Source: Myxocyprinus asiaticus (taxonomy: Eukaryota > Chordata > Actinopteri > Cypriniformes > Catostomidae). Taken from it: DNA of 64,000 nt. Every line of letters begins with the position of its first letter. Positions within the stretch are counted from its first letter, which is position 1. Of this stretch, positions 35,810-46,944 are shown in pieces. Where the stretch lies: positions 16,691,281 through 16,755,280 of the forward strand of contig NC_059373.1 in NCBI RefSeq assembly GCF_019703515.2, written 5' to 3'. Below the pieces are notes generated by a model. That model ran no database searches. It was not told the DNA's origin and saw only the letters and a program-made list of their open reading frames with translations. The position numbers were made by a program, and so were the translations under genes.

Positions 35810-37270
35810 TTACCAGCTCCAGAGCAGCGGGTTTTGTTGTCCCTGGGTCGCCCGTCTCAGGGGCGCTTCGAAGACCTCCGTGGGTTCTTCAGTGCCGGCT
35901 GTGAGACGGGTGGCGTCGGCTTCCTGCGGTGGGCTCCACGGTGCAGTCACCGCAAGGGGACGCCCTCTGCGATGAGTAGATGGGGTGCGGGATCTTGAGC
36001 CACGCCGGGGCAGGACAAGCCGGCTAGCATCCATCTACTGCTCTACCATCGAGAACTGCTGGGCAAAGTCCTCGACGGTGTTGCCGAATAGGCCCGCCTG
36101 GGAAATGGGGGCAGCAAGGAATCGTGTCCTGTCGGCCTCACCCATCTCGACCAGGTTGAGCCAAAGGTGGCGCTCCTGGACCACTAGTGTGGCCATCGTC
36201 CGCCCGAGAGACCGCGCCGTGACCTCCGTCGCTCGGAGAGCGAGGTCGGTCGCCGAGCACAGTTCCTGCATCAATCCCGGGGCGGAACTACCCTCGTGCA
36301 GTTCCTTTAGCGCCTTGGTGGACTTGCAGGAGAGCCATGGCATGCAGGGGGGAGGCGGCTTGTCCAGCAGCGCCGTAGGCTTTGACCGTCAGAGACGACG
36401 TAAACCTACAGGCCTTGGACAGGGGCTTTGGGCACCCGCGCCAGGTGGCGGCGCTCTGCGGGCATAGGTGCACCGCGAGCGCCTTTATCCACTGGGGGAT
36501 TGCCAAATAACCCTTGGCCGCCCCACCATCGAGGGTAGTGAGAGCGGGGAAGCTGAAAAGATCGGGACCGGGCAGTAAAAGGTGCCTCCCGCGACCTTGT
36601 CAGCTCTTCATGCACTTCCGGGAAGAAAGGAACGGGGCGGGGCGTGGCTTTGAGCGGCGCCGCGAGCCCAGGAACCAATCACAGAGCCGCGAGGGTTCAG
36701 GGAAGAGCGGTGAAATCCACTCTAACCGACGCTCGCGGCTGTCCGGGAAAGCATGTCGTCATCTCCGCGTCAGCCTGTGACTGGGTGATCGACCCCGAAG
36801 GGAGGAGCCCAGCTGAGGCTTCCGACTGGACGAGCCCGCTCTCCGATGCTGCGCTCGAGAGCTCATCACTTTCGCGGGCTCCGAATAAGAGGTCGAACTC
36901 GCCGTGAGACGAGCCGGCGGACTCACCCGGAAGCCCGATCGGGGCAGACGAGCGTGCTGGGGAATGGGAGGTCCGTGGGGGGATACCCGGCAGAGGCGGT
37001 CCCATTGGGGTCCCCAAATCGCCCCCAGTGCTAGCCGCGCTGGCCTCAAACCCGTGGGTAAAAGGACCGAGGCGGGAGCCTCTGGGGTGGCTCGCTTTCT
37101 TACGAAGGCGAGCCGCGACCGCAACGTTGCCATGGACACATTCTCGCAATGAGAATGTGACCATCCACGAACGCTGTCTCCGCGTGAGCAGTGCCCAGAC
37201 ACGAAAGATAGTGATCGTGACCGTTAGAAGGCGAGAGATAACGAGCACAACCAGGAATAACACACAATCG
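35810..37270 (-). pseudogene. DIRS-B gag-like region, frameshifted
   Basis: Corresponds to ORF1 of DIRS-A. Frames at 37263-36697, 37202-36759, 36678-36406 and 36343-36035 each keep part: the Ser/Pro-rich start (EASAASTGGDLGTPMGPPLP), VPFFPEVHEELTRSREAPF, LKELHEGSSAPGLMQELCSA and LWLNLVEMGEADRTRFLAAP. The alternative frame with HCENVSMATLRSRLAFVRKR looks like a second Cys/His-containing block that DIRS-A also has out of frame. The protein's role is taken from the DIRS literature; no enzymatic motif is present. Confidence 0.75.
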
Positions 37271-37701
37271 GAAAAGCATCTTTAAAAAGACGTTCCGTGT
37301 GTGCGCTCTTTTAGAGAAATATATACTCTTTTAGAGGGAAAAAATGCTCTTTCAGAAAATATACTCTCTAGTTTTTCTGCCGAAGCGCCCAGGGGCATTC
37401 TCTGCAGTGCACCAGTGCAGAGGAGGGAGAAGCCGCTGAAATGCACCGTCAGATCCAGCAGGTGAATGAACAGTAGTATTCAGCTCAATGAGTATGACCG
37501 TTCGGCTCCGAAGAGAAAATCTGAATGAGTGGTTGCATACCAGCTCCTTTTATACCCGTATGTTCGGGGGAGTGGCATGCAAATACCACTCGCCAATTTT
37601 CATTGGCCTTTTATCAAAGACCAGAGGTGTCTCGGGCTCCCAAGAGTGACCCCTAGTGTCACTACATCGACACCAACGTCGAGTGAGTGACAGATAGGGA
37701 A

Positions 37702-37788
37702 CCAGGAAACACTTTAGCAATACACTTCATTAACTCAATGCAACACTTCAAGGACTGACAAATAATCAACAGAGCTAGAGGGTATATA

Positions 37789-37823
<35 letters not shown>

Positions 37824-37993
37824 GTATATATATACACACACACACACACAGGGAAACTAATGAGGGAATAGAGGGCAGGTGCGGATGATGAACCGATGGA
37901 AGTAATAAGGGCAGTGAACTCTGGGAAACGTAGTGCAGGAAAAAACTTCAAAATAAGAGTCCTTAAAGAAAATGAGGGATACAGACTATGACA
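37702..37993 (-). repeat. LTR-3 left LTR, inner part
   Basis: Resumes exactly where 31381 stopped and ends ACTATGACA. It contains a TA/CA microsatellite (37781-37850) that the other LTR lacks. Confidence 0.9.
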
Positions 37994-38058
37994 TTACCCA
38001 ACCCATCCGCCGGCGCGTCCTGCTGGATTTTTTCCTCATAACAGTGGAAAAAACTTAA

Positions 38059-39841
38059 AATACTAATTTTTGGGCATACAGATAAGTGTAAGACATCATT
38101 ATAGACCATAAAGGGTCTACTTTTATTTGTGTACACTCACAATAACAACAAAACCTTGTGCTTTTGTAAAATAAAGAAAATAAACAGGGTGCGCTTTCAG
38201 CCATCTCTGTCTCTGCAAGCATCTTTCTGAAAAACGTCACAAAAATGAATTGAAACTCCGCGAATATTTATCACACAAATATGAAACATATGTCTAAAGA
38301 AAGCTTAAAATGTCTACTTTTAAATAAAATAATTCAAATTTAAAACAAATATTCTCCTGCAATGTAATCTGTATGAAACAAAGCAATGTACAGTTTCTCC
38401 TGGCTCAGCTAATTATTCCTAATGTGAACACACCCACCAGCAGAGCGCGCTATTCATACGATAATGTGCTGAGCTGATCAATGCATATGGTAAACGCCCC
38501 CAACAATGCCTTAAAAAACATCAAGTTCATTCACTTTTCTGCACGTTTGGAAGATGGCACGCTACACAGTTGTAGGAAGCTCCTGGATAGTGACGAAAAT
38601 TTCACGTTTTCCTCAGAAGAAGAACAGGAATCCGACAAGGAACGTTTGAAGAGTGACTTGATCCAGCCGAGGATACAATTTCGGATGAGTAAGTCATTTA
38701 GTTTTACTTACATATTAGTTGACATGCTATTTTATATAAACCTGGACATATTTTACTAGTTGGACTATTCCCAGACTTGCCAGCCAGGATTCAGAGTATT
38801 GAAATTTGAAATATGTCCTAATAGGCAAGTTTTAGTTACATTGTTGTTTCTCCCATGTTGTTTCAGATAAAGCAGGTTTTTACATTGTATGTTGTATGAT
38901 ATAAATATGATATGTAATATGATATAAAAATAAAATGAATGTTTAGATTATATTTAACTAGTGTTTATGCTGCCTCATTATCATCAACGAAGCTTGTGCT
39001 TGCAAATATCTGTTCGGGTGTAAATGTGTAAAATGTGCTGTAAATATGCTCATATTAGAAAATCAGCATATCAGAATGATCACAGGAATAAATTGCATTT
39101 TACAATATATTCAAATAGAAAAGTTATAATATATAAGTGTATAATAATATTTCACAATATCACTGTTTTTGCTGTATTTTGGATCAAATAAATGCACAAG
39201 AGACTTCTTTTAAAACATTAAAAAATCTTACAGATCTAAAACTTTTAAACAGTAGTGTAGGTCTAAAGTTGTTAAATAAAGTCTTTATGTAAAGAAAATG
39301 TATAGACAGATTACTTCTTTTAACTTAAACTACAAACAATACATTCAATCATTAAGTCTCCTCACATTCATTCTCTCTCAGGGGAGGGGTCTTTGTCTCC
39401 TCAGGTGTGAATCACATCAATATTCATGATCATCCACGCCTCCTCGCATATGGCCTTTCTAACACTAAAAGTGTCTTACAAAAGTTAAATGACTATATAT
39501 TTTTTTTGTATGAATGAGTGATTAGGATGGTTTCACATTTTGTAGCAAAAACTCTAGGCTACAAGATCCAGTTCTCAAAAGTCTTGTGAACAAATGTTTA
39601 GTATGTGCCTTATTTCAGTGACTTAAATTTGTTGTTCTTTCAAAAACCATGCATAAATGTTATTTTCTCAAAAATACAAACATGTACATGTTGTTCACAT
39701 ATTATTGTAGCCCAGTTTGTGGTGAATACAGGGTTATCATACTTTAACCATTAACATGTTTTTAAGCAACTGAAAAAAGCACAAATGTCAAGGCATATCA
39801 AAACTTCTCCAGGGCCAAAAACACCCTCAGACCCCAGAGGG
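38059..39841. mobile_element. Probable piggyBac-like element inside LTR-3
   Basis: The right end reads ACACCCTCAGACCCCAGAGGG directly before a TTAA (39842-39845), a piggyBac-type terminus. A TTAA at 38055-38058 may mark the left side, but no matching inverted end is visible there. A 92-codon frame at 38481-38759 with an acidic stretch (DENFTFSSEEEQESDKE) could be the remains of a transposase N-terminus; this is a guess. Sequence on both sides returns to LTR-3 interior. Confidence 0.55.
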
Positions 39842-39845
39842 TTAA

Positions 39846-40330
39846 AGGGCGACTCCTGTCGCCCAACGACAGATGTGCAGGGTATGATGACACAGAAGAC
39901 GAAGGATCCAAGGAGGATGATCAGGAGGCCTGTGAGGCGGCCACAGGGCAAGGACTGGGTCTGGAGGCGGCCACAGGGCAAGGACTGGGTCTGAAGGCAG
40001 AGACTCTGGGGGAAGTGGGCGGAGCCATGGAAGGCTCAGGGCTGAGAGCCGTGAGCATGGGCAGAGATTGGGGAAGAGGAGTCCTTTTCCTTCTCCTTCC
40101 AGCCAGCAGGGAGCATAGATATGGGGACAGTCGAGGCTACAGGCACTGGCTCGGGGATGGTTGAGGCTACAGGCACTGGCTCGTTAACCGTGGCAGGCAT
40201 GGGCACAGGTGGTGGCCCGGGGTTCCTGCCATAATTTAAAACATATGGGGAAAATTTAACTTCCATGGTTGCTACCGCTGACTGTGGCAGGGAATCGACC
40301 ACCAGAACCTGGAGAGGATGAGTCCCCAAA
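39846..40330 (-). pseudogene. LTR-3 repeat-bearing tail of the gag-like ORF
   Basis: The minus-strand frame 40329-40036 reads VLNYGRNPGPPPVPMPATVN and then two EPVPVASTIP-type 10-residue repeats, followed by a Lys-rich stretch (GWKEKEKDSS). Further left (39930-39990) a 30-bp unit GGAGGCGGCCACAGGGCAAG is repeated twice. A closely related piece exists in LTR-5 (VNYGGNPGPQPAPAPVMVNE). No enzyme motif. The frame differs from that of the gag fragment at 40424-40672, so at least one frame change lies between. Confidence 0.6.
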
Positions 40331-40423
40331 AATTTTTTTAGGGAAACTGAATGGAGGAGTTACCTTGGAGATAAGGGGCAGAGACAGGGGCCATGGAAGG
40401 AGCGGAGGGAGGAGTAAAAGTCT

Positions 40424-40672
40424 CTAACAAACGTGAAGTGAAGGGTAATGGATATTCAGGGTGGATAGGATGTAATTTGCCATGGAAAGATTTTCCGCCT
40501 CTGGAAGTGCTGTGGGTCTTTGAAAGTTTAATCCCATTCCATAAATGGGCTTGAGGTAAATGTCTGGTATTGATATAGAAGCAGCTAGGTGAAGGAACTT
40601 GGTTGAGTATTCCAAGAGGGGAAGATCCTGCCTGAAAAGCTCCATGAATAACTCTGTTGGCTCCGTGCTCAT
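40424..40672 (-). pseudogene. LTR-3 gag-like fragment
   Basis: Starts at an ATG 65 bp inside the 5' LTR. TEPTELFMELFRQDLPLLEY followed by STKFLHLAASISIPDIYLKP and IYGMGLNF fits the retrotransposon gag pattern (F.Q...PL.EY...F..LA......L...Y..GL). The frame closes after 82 codons, and no protease or RT follows. LTR-5 carries a clearly related version. Function by family: capsid-like protein that could package RNA; here truncated. Confidence 0.62.
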
Positions 40673-40737
40673 GTGAGTCTGGACGAGTGGAAGGAGGTAC
40701 CGTAAATATATCCGTATTCTTTGTTGGTCATTCCTTC

Positions 40738-41110
40738 TGTAACGTTGGTGTCTAGGAGTGGAAGAGAGGAGACGCAGGAGTAGAATCTTTAAATCCTTTA
40801 ATTATAAACGCTGGAGTGGAACAAACGCAAGCGTAGAACAAATGATGGAGCTAACTTCACAAGATAACAAAACCAGGAAACACTTTAGCAATACACTTCA
40901 TTAACCCAATGCAACACTTCAAGGACTGACAAATGATGAACAAAACTAGAGGGTATATATTCCCTCGAAACTAACGAGGGAATGGAAGGCAGGTGCGGAT
41001 GATGATGAACCGATGGAAGTGATTAGGGCAGTGAACTCTGGGAAACATAGTGCAGGGGAAAACTTCAAAATAAGAGTCCTTGAAGAAAATGAGGGAGTCA
41101 TACTGTGACA
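40738..41110 (-). repeat. LTR-3 right (5') LTR, uninterrupted
   Basis: TGTAACGTTGG...ACTGTGACA. Contains AAGATAACAAAACCAGGAAA, the unoccupied counterpart of the DIRS-B insertion site. Shares most of its length with 31257-31381 plus 37702-37993. Confidence 0.92.
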
Positions 41111-41935
41111 TTATGGTGTAATTATGTTTGGAATATGCTTAACTTTTTTGTTTATTTTAACTTATTTTTTTAACTTACTTTTAAGTATCTTGACAGTCTA
41201 AGGCAGAAAATCCCTTGTTAAGACAAGTTTTTCTTTCAGGACTCTTAATAGAGGATTAGAGGTATCCTCTGGCCAAAAAAGCCATCTGAATTTAATCCAC
41301 CTTGTAAGATTGCCTTTAATTGTCATAACCTGACAGAATGGAACAACAGAGCAGCGACTAATGCAAAGCTCAAAATGAACCATAGAAAATTAAAATATGG
41401 TGTATTTGGCCATGTGTATCTGCACTTAATGAAAATCATTACATGTAAATGTTATAAAAATTGCCAGTTGAACCAAACTGGTTCTTATGTCAGAATTAAA
41501 GACAAATGTTATCCAAAAAAAAATAAAAAAGAATTTGGACATAACCGTTGACATAAAATATGGAGATAAATATTGAGGAATGTATTATATGCTTTTGTTA
41601 ATTTTAATCCATTTTTTTTTTTTTCTCTTTGTCCTCTCTTGGTTGCTGAAGAATTAATTAGTGTATTATACCTCTAAAGAGAATACATCAGCCTGTTCTG
41701 CAAAGGACTTTCCTTCATACCAGTTCAGCATGTGCCAGATATTTAGCCTTTTAACCTTTCCTTGATTGGAGAGGAGTGTTGGCTTATCATAAAAATACCA
41801 TTGCAAAGTTATCTTCCCGCTAAACGCAGATGCTAAATGAAATGGCCAAAATGACTCTATTTAAAAGGTGGTTGGACAGCCATGATAATGCACTCTAAAG
41901 TGATGATTAAATGTCATTTTAGACAAAGCGGATGG

Positions 41936-42009
<74 letters not shown>

Positions 42010-43612
42010 AGTGAGATTACATTAAAGCATTTGAAAGTCTGTTACTCTCATTCATTCACTGGTATGAGAGTGAAAAGCACCTTTGAATTCTGTGCTGGGA
42101 TGGTTGTGATTTGTACTCATTAATTAAATAAAAAATTATTTGTTTAAATGGTCACATTTTAAAATGAAAATTCTGCCTTTGTTTACTCACCCCTGTGTTG
42201 TTCTAAACCAGTATGGCTTTCTTTCTTCAAATGAACACAAAATTAGTTATTCATAGTTGAATGTCAATGCTACTCTTCTGCATACAATTAAAGTGAATGA
42301 CGACCTATCTAAGAACTTCTCCTTTGATGTTCCACATAATTAAGAATATTTTGGTTTGGTTGACATGATGGTAAGGAATTGATGACTTCCCTTTAACCCT
42401 CACAATGGTGGCTTATAGTAATCTCATTTTGCTTTTTAATTTTTCACTGGTTAGCCTTCATGATCTTTAGGTTATATGGACTTGTTTGTTTTCATGGTGT
42501 ATATGATCGGAGACCAACAGTATGAGGAATTTTTTTTTTGTATTCATGTAGTTTTATGTGGTTCAATCTATCCAAACACTGCTTCACTTTGAACAGGCGT
42601 AATGATGTCATGCTTCATCTAATGAGTCATTTTATCCTGGCAAATTCTAATACCACACTGTCACATCTTATGAGTTTCATAAACATTTGCTTTGAAATTA
42701 AATTGAATTACGCTGTCATTCAGAATAAGTGAAATGGATTTTTATTCCAAAATTATCTCAACCATCCAAAGTGCTAAACTTTCTACATATGAATATTTAT
42801 AAATATGATTCATTTGAACCTTTGCTCAATTAAATTTGAATTACAAAAGAGCTGCTCTGTCTGTCACTGCAAAATCAAGAGTGATTTGCCCTTTGAACAG
42901 ATAAAAAGGCAGAGCGAAAACACTGAAGTCCCCTCTGGATACAAATGTTCACCATTTGTGATGAGACTGGACATATCTTTAAATATATACAGTGTATATG
43001 ACTTGCTGTATTTTCCATGGTCTGATGAACATGCAGTTATACAATTTTTCATACAAACATATTGCTCATCCACTGTGAATGAAAAATGAAAGTTCTCCCA
43101 TTTATAAATTCTGATCATTTGACATGAAAATGCACTACTGGGTACAAAGGCTCATTTTATAGAACAGGTGTGCATGAATAGTCATTTTAAAATGTCATCA
43201 AACATTCAGAATTTAGAGCCCTCCATATACTGATGTAGGGCAAAACAATCCCATTAGAACAAATTTATTTATGCTACTATTTATTGTTATCTGTAAAGAC
43301 TGCTGCAAACATGTTAGATGTGTGATTCCACAGGTGTCTTTTATGATCTTGTTTGCTGAATTGCTTGTATTCATGACAGTTTCTTTGGAAGGATTATTAT
43401 TATTATTATTATTATTTTAAGAGCCAAATCCACTGGATATTTCTCTTAATTTACCCCTTAGAAATGAACATACTACTAGTAACCAGGAATTGTCTTCCCC
43501 CATGCTGTCTATGCCCAATAAGTTGAGAAATATTTGCCCTTTTTTTTGTTGTTGTTGTCATTTTTAGGACTCTTTAAGCACAGTTTTAAGTTTTGTTTAT
43601 ATATTTTTTTTT
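41111..43612. other. Unannotated stretch with microsatellites
   Basis: (GA)n at 41941-42006 and (ATT)n at 43396-43416. 42160-42330 resembles the interior of the TTAA-type miniature elements (TATGGCTTTCTTTCTTC, AAAGTGAATGACG) without ends. The rest, notably 41630-41930, looks non-repetitive. No gene recognised. Confidence 0.45.
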
Positions 43613-43810
43613 TTAGGAGTGGTGGTGGTGTAGTGGACTAAATCACTGAACTGGTAAACAGAAGGTTGTTGGTTCAATCCCCACAACCACCACCATTGTG
43701 TCCTTAAGCAAGGAGCTTAACTCCAGGTTGCTTCAGGGATTGTCCCTGTAATAAGGGCACTGAAAGTCACTTTGGATAAAAGCATCTGCCAAATGCATGA
43801 ATGTAAATTT
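43613..43810 (+). mobile_element. tRNA-derived SINE with an L2-like tail
   Basis: The head has RNA polymerase III promoter boxes: A box GGTGGTGTAGTGGACTA (about 43623) and B box GGTTCAATCCC (about 43672). The tail GATAAAAGCATCTGCCAAAT, followed by GCATGAATGTAAAT, resembles the 3' end of the L2 LINE at 22270-22304, which would supply reverse transcriptase in trans. Confidence 0.85.
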
Positions 43811-44000
43811 TTCATTTTTGTTTTCTTGTCAAATTTATCATAATTTTTTTGTGCCTCCCCTGATTGCATCACACTTTGGTGGCTTTCTAGGCCACCAAAC
43901 AGTACATTTTTTGATAGACTTATAAATCTATAAGATCAGGTGTATCACAATTCAACAATATAAATAATGATTTCATGTCAGACTTTAGTGTCCTGAGCTG
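43811..44000. other. Unannotated
   Basis: Short AT-rich stretch between the SINE and DIRS-D; nothing recognised. Confidence 0.5.
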
Positions 44001-46084
44001 TTCCCTGTCTGTCACTCACTCTACGTTGTGTCGATGTAGTGACACTAGGGGTTCGATCTTGAGAGCCCCAATCACCTTTGCTTAAAATAGAAAAAGCCAA
44101 TGAGAATTGGCGAGTGGAATTTGCATGCCACTCTCCGCCTCCGGACATATCTCATTCAGATTTTTTCTTCGGAGCCGAATTCATGCTTGTGTTGGATGCA
44201 CGAATGCTGGACGGGACGTGAAAGACCTAGCAGGTCTTCCACCAGCGGTGGTAGACACGATCACTCAGGCCAGGGCCCCCTCTATGAGGCGGCTGTATGC
44301 CTTGAAGTGGCGTATCTTCGCAAACTGTTATTTTTCCCATGGGGAAGACCCACAGAGATGTGCCGTCATGTCTGTGCTGTCTTTCCTTCAGGAAGGGCTG
44401 GAGAGACAGCTGTCTCCCTCTATCCTGAAAGTGTACGTGGCTGTCATAGCAGCTTACCATGACACACTGGACAGGAGGCCCTCACAGGGCACGCCTGATT
44501 CTCTCTTGGGATCTCTCTGTGGTCCTACCTGCCCTACAGAGAGCCCCATTTGAGCCCCTGGAGCAGGCCGAGCTCAGTACTTTGTCTCTGAAGATGGCCC
44601 TCCTGGTGGTGCAGGTGGTGAACCTGCAAGTGCTCCCTTCAGAGGAGGAAGACCCGGCCTTGTCGTTGCTGTGTCCAGTTCATGCCCTGCGAATCTATCT
44701 GGACCGCACGCAGAGCTTTAGACTCTTGGAGCAGCTCTTTGTCTGTTTTGGAGGACAGCAGAAGGGGAAAGCTGTCTCCAAGCAGGGGCTAGCCCATTGG
44801 ATTGTGGATGCCATTTCTCTTGCATACCAATCTCAGGACCTGCCGTGCCCCTTGGGAGTCCGGGCGAACTCAACTAGAGGTGTTGTGTCCTCCTGGTGGC
44901 AAGGGGGACCTCTCTAGCAGAAATATGCAGAGCTGCGGGTTGGGCTACACCCAATACCTTTGCGAGGTTTTATAACCTATGCATAGACCTGGTTTCGATC
45001 CAAGTGTTACACGGTAACACCAGGAAGACCAGGCGGCCGGTTGGGTGTACCGCTTGCAATGCGCCTTTCCCCTTTTTCAAAGGTGATAATGTGCGCCTTT
45101 TGTCCACAACAGTTCCCCGTATCCGGTGAACGCTGGACGCCTCTTTAAGCACTGTGAGCCACACAGGTGAGCCCGTGTGCTCGGGCTCAGTGCTCCATGC
45201 GTGGTGATTCCTCCTTGGTAATCCCGTATGAGGAGTTTACACTGTTCGGTTTCCCCTTAAGTGAACTCTGTGTTTCCCCTTGCCAGAGCTCTCTCTGCCT
45301 CGGCCACTGTGCTGCATACCCTCTCTGTAGATAGAGTCCTCCGGTGGTATCATTCAATATGTAAACTTCCCCGTTGGTAAGTCCATGTGAGGTATTCTCC
45401 AAATGTTAACCTCCCTCCGGTAGGATGTGGTCTCCGTAGTGCTGTCCTTCCTGGAGAGGGAAGAACACTTGCCAGCGCTATTCTAGAAAGTGCTCGGCGG
45501 TAAACTGCTTAACAGCAAATCAGGAAAGGCACCGCCGGTAGCCTACTTGGGTAAATGCCTCCTCCCCCCTTAATGGGACTAGGGAGATGTCTTACCTAAC
45601 TCGCTGGAAGGTTACGGCAAGGCACGCAGCAGCTTGCCAGTGTCCACTCTTCCATACATCGTGACACGGTTCAGTGCCTGTGGCGTTTCCTATAGGAACC
45701 CCTAGTGTCACTACATCGACACAACGTCGAGTGAGTGACAGACTGGGAACGTCTTGGTTACTGATGTAACCTCTGTTCCCTGATGGAGGGAACGAGACGT
45801 TGTGTCCCTCCTGCCGTGGCGCTGAACCGGCCGCTGACATGGCTGGGACTCTCTATCGGCTCCTCAGCATAAATCTGAATGAGTGGTGCATGCCATCTCC
45901 TTTTATACCCGTAAGTCCGGGGACAGAGAGTGGCATGCAAATTCCACTCGCCAATTCTCATTGGCCTTTTGTATTTTAAGCAAAGGTGATTGGGGCTCTC
46001 AAGATTGAACCCCTAGTATCACTACATCGACACAACGTCCCATTCCCTCCATCAGGGAACAGAGGTTACATCAGTAACCAAGAC
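44001..46084 (+). mobile_element. DIRS-D: internally deleted DIRS1-like derivative (2.1 kb)
   Basis: Both DIRS ends, the internal complementary region (about 45690-45815) and the right inverted repeat are present. The left repeat has lost its TATA box, and joins directly to the YR region at about 44205. Gag, RT and RNase H are gone. Its ends differ from DIRS-A to C in one shared block (left GCCCCAATCACCTTTGCTT, right GCAAAGGTGATTGGGGC), marking a distinct subfamily. Ends AGTAACCAAGAC. Confidence 0.88.
44212..45030 (+). pseudogene. DIRS-D tyrosine recombinase remnant
   Basis: Frame 44107-44553 reads VKDLAGLPPAVVDTITQARA then VLSFLQEGLERQLSPSILKV (N-terminal YR). Frame 44459-44917 continues with LSLKMALLVVQVVNLQVLPS and ALRIYLDRTQSFRLLEQLFV. 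The stretch with the first catalytic Arg (RVGDLQ in DIRS-B and C) is deleted at LLVV/QVVN. The HxxR box reads RANSTRGVVSSW, Asn in place of His. The final CRAAGWATPNTFARFY block with Tyr lies in a third frame (44896-45129). It cannot be a working recombinase. Confidence 0.85.
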
Positions 46085-46484
46085 AATTTCATGAACTATG
46101 CAAGAATTCTTTCATTCTTGGTAAAGCTGAAAAGGCACATTTATTTTGAAAGTTTTAGTAGCCTGTTTTTATGGAGAACAAATGGACTGCACAAACTGAG
46201 ACTGGGCAAAATTTCAGGTTAGCTTTGTCTCTTTTATTTATTACTGTCACACTATTTTTTACTCTGTTCCTATTGTTGTTACCTGTTTCTTTCTGATCAC
46301 TGGTTTCCTAGAAATACCAAAAGCTCAATAATGTAGTGTTTTCTGCTGATACTATTAGTTTAAAAAGAGACCCACTTTTCTAAGCTAAGAATACATATGT
46401 GTGTGCAAGTCTTTGTATGTGTTTTTGTGTGTTAAGACCATATTCTACAAATTTTAAGGGAAAATAGAGAGAGAATATGTGTGA

Positions 46485-46564
<80 letters not shown>

Positions 46565-46944
46565 TATAGAATGAAACAGCACACTTCTCTACACAGTGCT
46601 CTTCAGATACGATTATTTGTGACATGTGGTCCATCTCTCTGCAGAGGCTGGCTCTCATTAAATAGGGACCTTGGGTATGTAACCATGGAGAAGATGGGGC
46701 TGGGGCTGACTCGGTTGGGAGGTCTCGGCTCTTGGGACTGGTCATGAAGTGTTATGTTTGAGACTGTTAGTTACCCAGGCAACACACAGACCAGTTCCAC
46801 TCATACTGGAAAGATAAGAATCGAAAAGAAATTAGATATTAAAGTGTCATCATGTCTGGCTGGAGCCCATCTGCATCAACATTGTGATTGTGATGTGTTG
46901 GGTTAATGGTGGAGCGATATGTTGGAAAGTAATGGCTCACTGAA
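46085..46944. other. Unannotated stretch with (GT)n(GA)n at 46483-46560
   Basis: No gene recognised; the compound microsatellite generates Val-Cys and Arg-Glu frames that are artefacts. Confidence 0.5.

Larger units (their letters stand above)
31382..37701 (-). mobile_element. DIRS-B: full-length DIRS1-like retrotransposon
   Basis: Same family as DIRS-A, reversed: its start TTCCCTATCTGTCACTCACT is at 37701 and its end at 31382. Inverted repeats, an internal complementary region (about 31662-31770) and all four coding regions are present at 6.3 kb, making it the longest copy. The uninterrupted LTR at 40738-41110 gives the exact empty site AACAAAACCAGG, so no target duplication was made. Coding regions are broken by several frame changes. 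Confidence 0.95.
31257..41110 (-). mobile_element. LTR-3: gag-only LTR element, invaded by DIRS-B and a piggyBac-like element
   Basis: The left LTR is split (31257-31381 and 37702-37993) by DIRS-B; the right LTR is 40738-41110. Between the LTRs lie a piggyBac-like insertion (about 38059-39841), short tandem repeats and a gag-like fragment, but no pol. The two LTRs share long identical stretches. The 5-bp flanks GTTTG and TTATG do not match well, so they may not be the two ends of one insertion. Confidence 0.75.

Noticed and set aside
33067..36907. Numerous plus-strand frames of 60-160 codons across DIRS-B
   Set aside because: Antisense to RT, RNase H and YR regions with clear domain motifs on the minus strand.
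43613..43700. Possible functional tRNA gene
   Set aside because: A and B boxes are present, but no cloverleaf can be closed and the sequence continues into a SINE body and L2-like tail.
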